A stretch of DNA of 64,000 bases, taken from Chitinophaga polysaccharea (GTDB lineage Bacteria > Bacteroidota > Bacteroidia > Chitinophagales > Chitinophagaceae). The stretch spans positions 418,197 to 482,196 of the forward strand of contig NZ_CABFVU010000005.1 of assembly GCF_902150045.1 (NCBI RefSeq), in the 5' to 3' direction. Position numbers and translations under genes: made by a program. Below are positions 9,307 through 16,590 of this stretch, one piece after another. The notes below the pieces were generated by a model, which was not told where the DNA came from, searched no databases, and saw only the letters and a list, made by a program, of their open reading frames with translations. Position 1 is the stretch's first letter. Every line of letters starts with the position of its first letter.

Positions 9307-10641
9307 TTAAAGTATTCCTGTTATTGCCAATAGCCTGATATGACTCAGTTTTACATTCACCTGTGCGGTAGTTAAATTGAATTTTGCTTCAAGAAGCTCA
9401 TTTTCCGCATCCAGAAGATCGGTCAGAAGTGACTCCTGGTTCAGGTAACTGTTCCTGATCACCCTGACCGTTTCAGTGCTCATTGCTATATTTTTTTCTG
9501 CCGTTGCTACACTTTCCAAAGCCTGTTGCTGCTGCAGGTAAGCTTCATTAACCTCTATGGCGATCTCATCTTTCTTTCTGCCGGCCTTTTCTTTTGCCTC
9601 TTCTTTTATAACTTTTGCATGGGCTATGGAATGCTTGCTTCTATATAGGTTATCAATAGAGAACTGTACCCTGACTCCTGTTTGCCCAAACCCCCATAAG
9701 TCGTTGGAGTAAGGATAGAAGGATATCTGGGGATAAGTATAATTGTAATTGGAATACAATGAAACGCTGGGAAGCAAAGTGGATTTTACCTGTTTGATAT
9801 TCATGTCACTTAACCTGATATCGCTGTTTACGATCCTGTACGAAGGAGATTGATTAAGCGCTATGTCCAGATAGTCGCCGTACCCGGCGTCTTTTGCAGT
9901 ATCCGGGCTGAAGCTGTCCTGGTAAGGGATATCCAGCAATTGCTCACTATTACGCCCCATAAGTATATTCAGCTTTTGTTTGATGTTATCAATTTTCTTT
10001 TGAACATCTGAGAGGCTTAGTTCCAGCTGCGATAGTTTAACCGAAGTCCTTAATACATCACTTTTCATCGCAATGCCATTCTTATGCAGGTTTTCTATCA
10101 TCGCTATCTGCTTTTTTTCTGCGAAAATTTCCGCGGAAATAAAATCGCGGAAATGAAGGAACTTATACAGGTCGAAATAGGCAACAGCGGCATTATATTT
10201 TACATTGCTCTTTTGCAGATCAAATTCATATTGTTTGCGTGTTTCCTCTTCCTGCCTGATCCTGATATTTCTCCGGTCTTTTCCACCGTTAAAGAGATTA
10301 ACATTAAAATTATAGCCAACGCCATATCCATAACCGGAAACAGGTACGTTCTGCGGGGAAGAGAACAGGCCGTTGTTGTAAATAAGGAATTTTGAGTTAA
10401 GCTTCAAATCTCCTCCTGCATACAGTTCCGGCAAAAGATCATCTTTTGCTTCAAGCACACTTATTTTACTCTCTGCAACATATAAAAGGGAGAGTTTTAA
10501 TTGACGGTTACCAGCTGTCACAGCTTTCCAGATCTCCTCCAAAGTAAATACCTGTGCAGTATCAGGTGACTGGGCTTCGACAGGTTGCACGGATATAAAT
10601 GTGATGATCGCTAAATTTAATATTGATTTACAGAGATTCAT
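9307..10641 (-). CDS. TolC-family outer-membrane efflux protein
   Basis: The 444-residue product has a signal peptide (MNLCKSILNLAIITFISVQPVEAQS) and two long helical repeats of the outer-membrane efflux protein type. Segments such as KQYEFDLQKSNVKYNAAVAYFDLYKF and EIAVNEAYLQQQQALES-like stretches are typical of TolC coiled-coil barrels. Length is normal. It is the first large gene of the efflux operon and overlaps the stop of the preceding 91-residue ORF by the sequence ATGA. Confidence 0.92.
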   Translation of the reverse strand: MNLCKSILNLAIITFISVQPVEAQSPDTAQVFTLEEIWKAVTAGNRQLKLSLLYVAESKISVLEAKDDLLPELYAGGDLKLNSKFLIYNNGLFSSPQNVPVSGYGYGVGYNFNVNLFNGGKDRRNIRIRQEEETRKQYEFDLQKSNVKYNAAVAYFDLYKFLHFRDFISAEIFAEKKQIAMIENLHKNGIAMKSDVLRTSVKLSQLELSLSDVQKKIDNIKQKLNILMGRNSEQLLDIPYQDSFSPDTAKDAGYGDYLDIALNQSPSYRIVNSDIRLSDMNIKQVKSTLLPSVSLYSNYNYTYPQISFYPYSNDLWGFGQTGVRVQFSIDNLYRSKHSIAHAKVIKEEAKEKAGRKKDEIAIEVNEAYLQQQQALESVATAEKNIAMSTETVRVIRNSYLNQESLLTDLLDAENELLEAKFNLTTAQVNVKLSHIRLLAITGIL

Positions 10642-10913
10642 TTAGTTGTGTTTTGGTAAGTATTTTTATGCTTTGATATGCCGGGGAACAGGCTCTTTAC
10701 CATCTTTATTAACTCATCCATGGCAAAGGAGAGGTCAGCCACCGGTATAAAAGGATTGGAATATGCGGAAAGGATATAAAAGTCTGGTGTATTGAATTCG
10801 TTTGCTGATGGCTGTGTTTTATCATCATGATCTTTACGGCGCTTATTGGGCGCCGCGCTGTTTTGCTTACTTGTTTTCTGTTTCATAATGAGCGTTATTA
10901 ATATTTTCATCAC
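10638..10913 (-). CDS. Small hypothetical protein at the head of the efflux operon
   Basis: This is a 91-codon ORF whose stop overlaps the TolC start as ATGA, which argues for a translated, coupled gene. An internal ATG (starting MKQKTSKQNS) ten codons downstream may be the true start, giving about 82 residues. The product has a basic, disordered N-terminal half (KRRKDHDDK) and an amphipathic second half (DLSFAMDELIKMVKSLFPGI). There is no signal peptide and no domain I recognise. It could be a small regulator or simply a leader peptide. Confidence 0.5.
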   Translation of the reverse strand: MMKILITLIMKQKTSKQNSAAPNKRRKDHDDKTQPSANEFNTPDFYILSAYSNPFIPVADLSFAMDELIKMVKSLFPGISKHKNTYQNTTK

Positions 10914-10979
10914 AAAACTATTCTTATAGCCAGCCTGTCGTTTTATATAATAAGCCTATTTTTTGTTATTTTTGGCCAT

Positions 10980-11768
10980 ATGAAACTTCTTAAGCGGGTA
11001 ATCGCCAGTGTTGACCAGTATCCTGAATCGATTTTGGTGGTACGGCAACAAACAGAACAGCGGCTGCCATCGCACCAGCACGATAAAGCCCAGTTGTTAC
11101 TGGTGTTTGGGGGTATTGCCTACCTGCAAACAAGAGAAAGGGATTTCTATATTCCGTCCAACCATTATCTCTGGATCCCGAAAAATTATCCTCATAACCT
11201 GATGTTTAATACACAGGATCTGCATATCATTAATATTTATTTCCCGGGAAAAAGTTTGGGTGGCTTCTATGATGAAATGGGCATTTACCCGGTCAGTAAA
11301 CTGCTTTCCGAAATGTTATCCTTCAGTGAAAAATGGCAGGGTAATTATTTTAAGGGATCATGGGAATACAGTTTTTTAAATACCCTGAAGCATCTTCTTC
11401 CCAAAGAGGATCTTAAAAAATTCTCGATTCAGCTGCCTACTACAGACGATCAGCGGCTCAATACTATTTTAGATCGTTTAAGGGCCACTCTGAACGAAAA
11501 CATTACCTTGGAAGAAACAGCAAAACAATCCGGGATCAGTGTCAGAAGTCTGACCAGGCTATTCCAGACAAAACTCCGGATAACATTTATCCAGTATGTA
11601 AAAATGCTCAGGATTATCCGGGCAATTGAACTGATTAAAGATGGCAACCTGAATATGACGGATATTGCCTATGAGGTGGGGTATTCCAATATATCTGCTT
11701 TTAGCAATAACTTTCAGCAATTGACCAACATGAGGCCAACTGAATTCAAAGCCATGTCTTCAAAATAG
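10980..11768 (+). CDS. AraC family regulator, divergent from the efflux operon
   Basis: The 262-residue product has an N-terminal cupin (RLPSHQHDKAQLLLVFGG and IPSNHYLWIPKNYPH) and a C-terminal AraC domain (about residues 160-260) with LEETAKQSGISVRSLTRLFQ and MTDIAYEVGYSNISAFSNNFQQ. It starts 66 bp from the efflux operon on the opposite strand, so it is the likely local regulator of the pump (inference). A TATTTTTG match to the minus-7 consensus sits at 10967-10974, only 5 bp before the ATG, so the transcript may be nearly leaderless. Confidence 0.9.
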   Translation: MKLLKRVIASVDQYPESILVVRQQTEQRLPSHQHDKAQLLLVFGGIAYLQTRERDFYIPSNHYLWIPKNYPHNLMFNTQDLHIINIYFPGKSLGGFYDEMGIYPVSKLLSEMLSFSEKWQGNYFKGSWEYSFLNTLKHLLPKEDLKKFSIQLPTTDDQRLNTILDRLRATLNENITLEETAKQSGISVRSLTRLFQTKLRITFIQYVKMLRIIRAIELIKDGNLNMTDIAYEVGYSNISAFSNNFQQLTNMRPTEFKAMSSK

Positions 11769-11777
11769 ATGCAGGGC

Positions 11778-11802
11778 TCCCTGCCCGGACCAGGGGCAGG
11801 GG
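11778..11802. terminator. GC-rich hairpin between convergent genes
   Basis: CCCTGCCC (11779-11786) pairs perfectly with GGGCAGGG (11794-11801), with a further T-G pair outside. An upstream GCAGGG (11771-11776) can compete for CCCTGC, so two folds are possible. It follows the AraC stop by about 10 bp. No T tract is present, so it may be a barrier or mRNA-end hairpin rather than a classic terminator. Confidence 0.4.
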
Positions 11803-11850
11803 AAGATAACATGTTCGGGAAATTAATTATATTTATCCTGTAGCAACAGG

Positions 11851-12108
11851 TCATGAATTATTTTTCGCCAGCCAGGTCTCTATGGCGGCGCCTATAGCGG
11901 CAGTAAGAGTGGTTTCATTATCCTTGCCCTGCTCAAACCAGTGGTTAGCCCCTTCATTGTCCTGCCGCTTTTCCAGGTAAATTGTTTTTTCAGGAAGACG
12001 AACAATAAATACATCTTCATCACGGCGTGTAACCCCTGTTTCGTGATTGTTGAGTTGTATGCTGAAGCTGTCCATAGTTACAAAGTTTATTTTTTGGGGT
12101 ACAATCAT
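11851..12108 (-). CDS. Hypothetical small protein
   Basis: The 85-residue frame from ATG 12108 probably starts at the internal Met at 12075 (MDSFSIQLNNHETGV), giving 74 residues. The product is acidic and soluble and has no signal peptide. It contains RDEDVFIVRLPEKTIYLEKRQDNEGANHWFEQGKDNETTLTA in pieces that suggest a small beta-sheet followed by a helix. I do not recognise a family. Strand, spacing to neighbours and normal amino-acid composition support a real gene. Confidence 0.6.
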   Translation of the reverse strand: MIVPQKINFVTMDSFSIQLNNHETGVTRRDEDVFIVRLPEKTIYLEKRQDNEGANHWFEQGKDNETTLTAAIGAAIETWLAKNNS

Positions 12109-12192
12109 TATGCCTCATGTGTGCCGGTTGGTCCTTTTTTTGTTTCTTCGCAGTTGAGTCCTCTTTATTCTATTAAACAAGACCAATAAAAT

Positions 12193-12678
12193 GTGCGTAT
12201 GATCATTAAAGAGTTACCTGTTGTCATTGAAACCCCAAAAGGGAGTAGTGAAAAATACGATTATGACCCTGTATCCAGGTTCTTTGTGCTCAATAAAATA
12301 TTGCCTGCCGGTATGGTTTTTCCCTATGATTTTGGTTTTATCCTTGGGACCAGGGGAGCAGATGGAGATCCGCTGGACGTGATGGTGATCTCTGAATTCA
12401 AAAGTTTTCCTGGCTGCCTGATCAAATGCCGTTTGCTGGGCGCTATAAAAGCCGAGCAAAAGGAAAGGGACGGCACAGTGGTACGGAACGACCGCTACAT
12501 AGCGGTGCCCGTAGTATCAAAAGTGTTTAAGGGAATAGATGCGGTGGCCCCCCAAACCATCCGGGAAATAGAACACTTTTTTATTTCTTATAATGAGCAG
12601 GAAGGAAAACAGTTCACCCCGTTGGGATATATAGAAGCAGCTCCTGCCTATGAACAGATAAAATTCCCTGAAAAATGA
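12193..12678 (+). CDS. ppa: Inorganic pyrophosphatase, family I
   Basis: The 161-residue product carries the family I signature DGDPLD (Asp57, Asp59, Asp62, metal-binding) after KYDYDP and PYDFGFI, and a later KYNEQEGK-like element (YNEQEGKQF). It hydrolyses pyrophosphate to phosphate in the cytoplasm, pulling biosynthetic reactions forward. It is slightly shorter than the ~175-residue bacterial enzyme. Its stop overlaps the start of the DUF421 gene as ATGA, so the two are coupled. Confidence 0.9.
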   Translation: MRMIIKELPVVIETPKGSSEKYDYDPVSRFFVLNKILPAGMVFPYDFGFILGTRGADGDPLDVMVISEFKSFPGCLIKCRLLGAIKAEQKERDGTVVRNDRYIAVPVVSKVFKGIDAVAPQTIREIEHFFISYNEQEGKQFTPLGYIEAAPAYEQIKFPEK

Positions 12679-13166
12679 ATACCGTGGCTACGCTGTGGGG
12701 ACAAGGCGATCAGTTGGACGTTCTGCAGATGTCTGTAAGGGCGGTAGTCATGTATTTTGTAGCCCTGGTCCTTATCAGGCTGGGCGGCATGCGTATTTTT
12801 GGTAAAAAGTCTGCTTTCGACACGATTATTGTAATCATGATGGGAGCAGTACTGGCCAGGGTAATTGTGGGCGCTTCGCCGTTTAAAGGAACTGTAGCTG
12901 CTGCCTCCGTTATGGTGGCCATTAACAAGGCCCTGGCCTGGATGTCTTTGAAAAGTAGTACTGTCAACCGTCTGGTGAAAGGAAAGCCCCTGCTGTTGTA
13001 CGATGCAGGGGAAATTAAATGGGAAAACATGAACAAGGCCTGTCTTAGCAAAACCGATCTGATGGAAAGCCTCAGGCTGGAAACACTGAAGGGCTCGCTG
13101 ACAGATGTAGCGCAGGCGTACATGGAAACGAACGGAAGAATAAGTTTCATATTGAAACCGGAGTAA
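12675..13166 (+). CDS. DUF421/YetF-like membrane protein
   Basis: The 163-residue product has two to three N-terminal membrane helices (about residues 18-80), including the conserved LIRLGGMRIFGKKSAFD and VIVGASPFKGT segments of the DUF421 family. A cytoplasmic C-terminal domain with GKPLLLYDAGEI and LRLETLKGSLTDV follows. This is the YetF/YrbG-like layout. The function of the family is not firmly established. Start ATG 12675 overlaps the pyrophosphatase stop by 4 bp. Confidence 0.88.
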   Translation: MNTVATLWGQGDQLDVLQMSVRAVVMYFVALVLIRLGGMRIFGKKSAFDTIIVIMMGAVLARVIVGASPFKGTVAAASVMVAINKALAWMSLKSSTVNRLVKGKPLLLYDAGEIKWENMNKACLSKTDLMESLRLETLKGSLTDVAQAYMETNGRISFILKPE

Positions 13167-13277
13167 ATGAAAACTGTGCATTTTATTACACGCTTTTTAT
13201 AGTTGGTTGTGGAATTTTAATGGCATCCCTTTAGCAAGGATCAACCAGTATTTTTTTAGGATCTTATATTTTATACC

Positions 13278-15887
13278 ATGATGAATGCCCCCACAAAGGC
13301 AAAATTGAGTGAACCGGCCGCCGCGTTAAATGGGTTTCCTCCCGGCGGGGAAACAGGTGAACTGATCCGTTCTTTCAATTGGGCCGCTACACCACTGGGT
13401 TCTGCGGACCAGTGGTCGCAAAGTTTAAAGACCTGTGTCCAGATTTTACTTTCTTCTGCACACCCTATGCTGTTATGCTGGGGAAACGAAAGTATTCTTA
13501 TATATAATGATGCATGCAGGGAACTGCTTGGCAATCAGCATCCCTTGTCCATGGGACAGCCTGCCGTAACGGTATGGCCAGCCCTATGGTCGGCCGCCCA
13601 GCCTTCCCCTGAAGGTGCTCCCGCAAATGTTCCGCAGCTACAACTGGTGAAACCCGACGGAAGCAGCTGCAGCTTCAATGGCAGCCCCGTAAAGGATGAT
13701 ACCGGCGATACAGGGTTCCTGTTCATGGGCGCCACACAGCATAACGGGAACGCCCCCTCGTTTGTTAAAACAGACCTTACCGTTTTCACCAGGGAATTAC
13801 TGGAACAGCTGGATCCGGTGATCCGCGAATCAGGGTTAACCCTTGTGATTAACCTGGATACACTTCCGGAAGATGTATATATAGACAGGGACATTTGGGA
13901 GCAGATCGTATTGTCGCTACTTACTAACGCCCTCAGCTATACGCTGCAGGGAGGCGTGGCGGTAAGGCTTACCCAGGAGGGCAACCGTGTAATGCTTTCC
14001 GTTGCAGACACCGGCATCGGTATTACCCCCGGACTGTTATCAGAGATCCGGACGGCGTTGCAGGAGCCAGCCCGTTACCGTCGTGGATTAAACCAGGTAA
14101 ACGAAGGCTTATTGGTTCATGGCGGCGAGCTGCATATCGACAGCATCCCCGCCCAGGGTACCACCTGTACCGTATCCATCCCCGCAGGCTATGCCCACTT
14201 ACCTGCATCTCAAATCCTTCATAATCCGGCCGCGGTACATAAAGCTTATCATGGCTACCTGCCCGGCATGGCCGCCGATATCCGGAGGTGCCGGGAAAAG
14301 CTCCGCCTGCAGCATGCAGGAACGCATTACCGGCAGTTGCTGGAAGCATTACCCGCAGCAGTATACACCTGCGATAAAGAAGGACGGGTACTCCTCTTTA
14401 ATAATGCAGCCGTTAATTTGTGGGGCAGAACCCCCGTGGCAGGATCCGATATGTGGTGTGGCTCCTGGAAAATATTTGAGCCGGACGGCATTACACCCGT
14501 GGAACTGGATAGCTGCCCCATGGCAGAAGCCATTAAAGGCGGTAAGCCAGTGAGGGGAAAAGTGATCATGGTGGAAAGGCCCGATGGCACCCGGCGACTG
14601 GTACAGCCATACCCGGATCCGCTTTTCGACAGCGCCGGCAACCTGGAAGGCGCAGTGAATATGCTGGTGGATATCACCGACCAAAAGAACGCGGAAGAGC
14701 ACATATTCCGGCTGGCCGCTATCGTGGAATCTTCCGACGACGCCATCATCAGTAAAACGCTGGAAGGCATCATCACCAGCTGGAACCCGGCCGCAGAGCG
14801 GTTGTTCGGGTATAAGGCCGAAGAAGTGAAAGGAAAGCCCATTACCATTATCATTCCTGAAGACAGGCTCGAGGAAGAGCCAAAGATCATTGAACAACTC
14901 CGCGCAGGAAAAAGGGTGGAGCATTTTGAAACAAAGCGCCGCAGAAAAAATGGAGAACTGATCGACATCTCCCTCACTATCTCCCCCATAAAAGATATAC
15001 ACGGAAATGTGATCGGCGCATCAAAAATAGCCCGGGATATTTCCCAGCAACAGAAAATGTTCCTGGCGCTCCAGGAAAGCGAAGCCCAGTACATGCAACT
15101 GGCGGTACGGTTGGAAGCCATGGTGGAACAGCGTACCAAAGAGCTGGTGGAGGCAAATTTCTTCCTCGAAAAATCAAACAGGGAACTGGAACAGTTTGCC
15201 TATGTGACCAGCCATGATCTGCAGGAGCCCCTCCGCAAGATCCACACCTTTGCCGGCATGTTGTACAACGTGAATAAAGATATCCTTTCGGATACCTCGA
15301 GGATGTATCTTGATAAGGTGATGCACAGCGCCAAACGTATGTCAATGCTGATCAGTGAACTGCTGGATTACTCGCGCCTGATTCACGTAAAGGATCCTTT
15401 TGTGGAAACAGATCTTAACGAGATCCTGAAGAATGTATTAACAGATTTTGAAGTGCTGATTGACAGGCAGGAGGTAACCATTGCCGCAGAAGAGCTGCCC
15501 CGGCTGGCTGTAAGCCCCCTGCAAATGAACCAGCTGTTTCATAACCTCATAGGCAACGCCATCAAGTTTGTGTCGCCCGCAAGAAAACCGCTGATCCGTA
15601 TCTATGCAACACCCCTGAGCCATGAAGAAGTGCTTGCGCTTCCCGGCCTCGACAGCACACTGAACTACTGTGCTATCATTGTATCGGATAATGGTATCGG
15701 GTTCGACCAGGTATATGCGGAAAAGATCTTCCAGATCTTCCAGCGATTGAACGATCGTACTACATATGAAGGAACAGGAATAGGACTGGCCCTGTGTAAT
15801 AAAATTGCCCTCAATCATAAGGGAGGCATATACGCTACCGGCGTACCGGATGCAGGAGCTGTTTTTAAAGTAGTGTTGCCTGCATAG
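13278..15887 (+). CDS. PAS sensor histidine kinase with an extra internal ATPase-like module
   Basis: This is an 869-residue soluble kinase. Order: a PAS-like input (about 25-150) with the ATPLGSADQWSQSLKT opening common in such kinases; a HATPase_c-like module (about 155-305) with N-box LSLLTNALSY, G1 box DTGIGI and a degenerate G2 region; PAS 1 (about 350-470); PAS 2 (about 475-590); a coiled linker; HisKA with TSHDLQEPLRKI (His646); and the catalytic HATPase_c (about 740-869) with NLIGNAIKF, DNGIGF and GTGIGLALC. No membrane segment is seen, so the input should be cytoplasmic. The receiver protein 180 bp downstream is a candidate partner. The internal module lacks its own H-box and may be a regulatory or vestigial ATP-binding domain (inference). 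Confidence 0.88.
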   Translation: MMNAPTKAKLSEPAAALNGFPPGGETGELIRSFNWAATPLGSADQWSQSLKTCVQILLSSAHPMLLCWGNESILIYNDACRELLGNQHPLSMGQPAVTVWPALWSAAQPSPEGAPANVPQLQLVKPDGSSCSFNGSPVKDDTGDTGFLFMGATQHNGNAPSFVKTDLTVFTRELLEQLDPVIRESGLTLVINLDTLPEDVYIDRDIWEQIVLSLLTNALSYTLQGGVAVRLTQEGNRVMLSVADTGIGITPGLLSEIRTALQEPARYRRGLNQVNEGLLVHGGELHIDSIPAQGTTCTVSIPAGYAHLPASQILHNPAAVHKAYHGYLPGMAADIRRCREKLRLQHAGTHYRQLLEALPAAVYTCDKEGRVLLFNNAAVNLWGRTPVAGSDMWCGSWKIFEPDGITPVELDSCPMAEAIKGGKPVRGKVIMVERPDGTRRLVQPYPDPLFDSAGNLEGAVNMLVDITDQKNAEEHIFRLAAIVESSDDAIISKTLEGIITSWNPAAERLFGYKAEEVKGKPITIIIPEDRLEEEPKIIEQLRAGKRVEHFETKRRRKNGELIDISLTISPIKDIHGNVIGASKIARDISQQQKMFLALQESEAQYMQLAVRLEAMVEQRTKELVEANFFLEKSNRELEQFAYVTSHDLQEPLRKIHTFAGMLYNVNKDILSDTSRMYLDKVMHSAKRMSMLISELLDYSRLIHVKDPFVETDLNEILKNVLTDFEVLIDRQEVTIAAEELPRLAVSPLQMNQLFHNLIGNAIKFVSPARKPLIRIYATPLSHEEVLALPGLDSTLNYCAIIVSDNGIGFDQVYAEKIFQIFQRLNDRTTYEGTGIGLALCNKIALNHKGGIYATGVPDAGAVFKVVLPA

Positions 15888-15954
15888 GAAGTGTTGTGTT
15901 TTTGTTAATTGTGTTTGTTTTCCGGAGAATGCGGCATTAATCCCGGCGGCTGAT

Positions 15955-15985
15955 TTTTTCGGGAACATTTCCTGCTGTACTTTTG
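15955..15985 (+). promoter_or_regulatory. Candidate Bacteroidota-type promoter for the receiver gene
   Basis: TACTTTTG at 15978-15985 matches the TAnnTTTG minus-7 consensus. A T-rich TTTT lies 19 bp upstream at 15955-15958, in the place of the minus-33 TTTG. It is about 85 bp upstream of the ATG at 16069. Confidence 0.4.
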
Positions 15986-16068
15986 CAACAGTTACAACTT
16001 TTCTTTTTCCTCGTTTGTTTCATAGTACGAATTGTTATCGATTTATCCTACCATTAAAATGCCCTGCA

Positions 16069-16584
16069 ATGAGAGAGAAATTAATCAGCTTACTAATTGG
16101 TCCGGATCGCGACCGGCGTAACCAGTTCTATCTTGCACTGGATCTTTTGAATGTGAGCAAAGCCTGCATAGCGCAGGATAATACCAGTAAAGCACTGGAC
16201 TATCTCAAAAAACACCCCAACCTTAACCCGGACTATATCTTTTTAGACAGCCTGCTGCCGTCAGATGAAACGCCCCGGTTTTTAAAGGAACTGAGAAAGA
16301 TAAAACGCCTGGTACAGGTGCCTGTTATCTGGTATGCCGCCTCCTTTGATGCCGATCAGCAACTGGCTATACGGGAAGCAGGTTTTGCCGCCGGCCTGGC
16401 CAAGCAAGGCGATGTACATAAGCTGAAAGGAAACCTCCAGGTGCTTTTCCGGAGTGAACTGCATGAAACCGCAGTGCCGGACGAAACCTCTGCGGCTGCC
16501 CGCTTTAAAATGAAGATGAAGGAGATGTTACTGCAAACCCAGTCTTTACTGGAAGTACCGGAACACCTGCTCACACATTCCTGA
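16069..16584 (+). CDS. Response-regulator receiver-like protein with short helical tail
   Basis: The 171-residue product from ATG 16069 has a receiver-like fold: LISLLIGPDRDRR (acidic pocket reduced to one Asp), phosphoacceptor-like Asp in DYIFLDSLLP, a hydrophobic strand VPVIWYAAS, and a Lys in GLAKQG. A 40-residue C-terminal helical tail replaces an output domain. The acidic pair of canonical receivers (usually DD) is degenerate, so phosphorylation is uncertain. An upstream in-frame ATG at 16015 would add 18 unlikely residues. It follows the PAS kinase and has its own candidate promoter. Confidence 0.78.
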   Translation: MREKLISLLIGPDRDRRNQFYLALDLLNVSKACIAQDNTSKALDYLKKHPNLNPDYIFLDSLLPSDETPRFLKELRKIKRLVQVPVIWYAASFDADQQLAIREAGFAAGLAKQGDVHKLKGNLQVLFRSELHETAVPDETSAAARFKMKMKEMLLQTQSLLEVPEHLLTHS

Positions 16585-16590
16585 TCCGCT

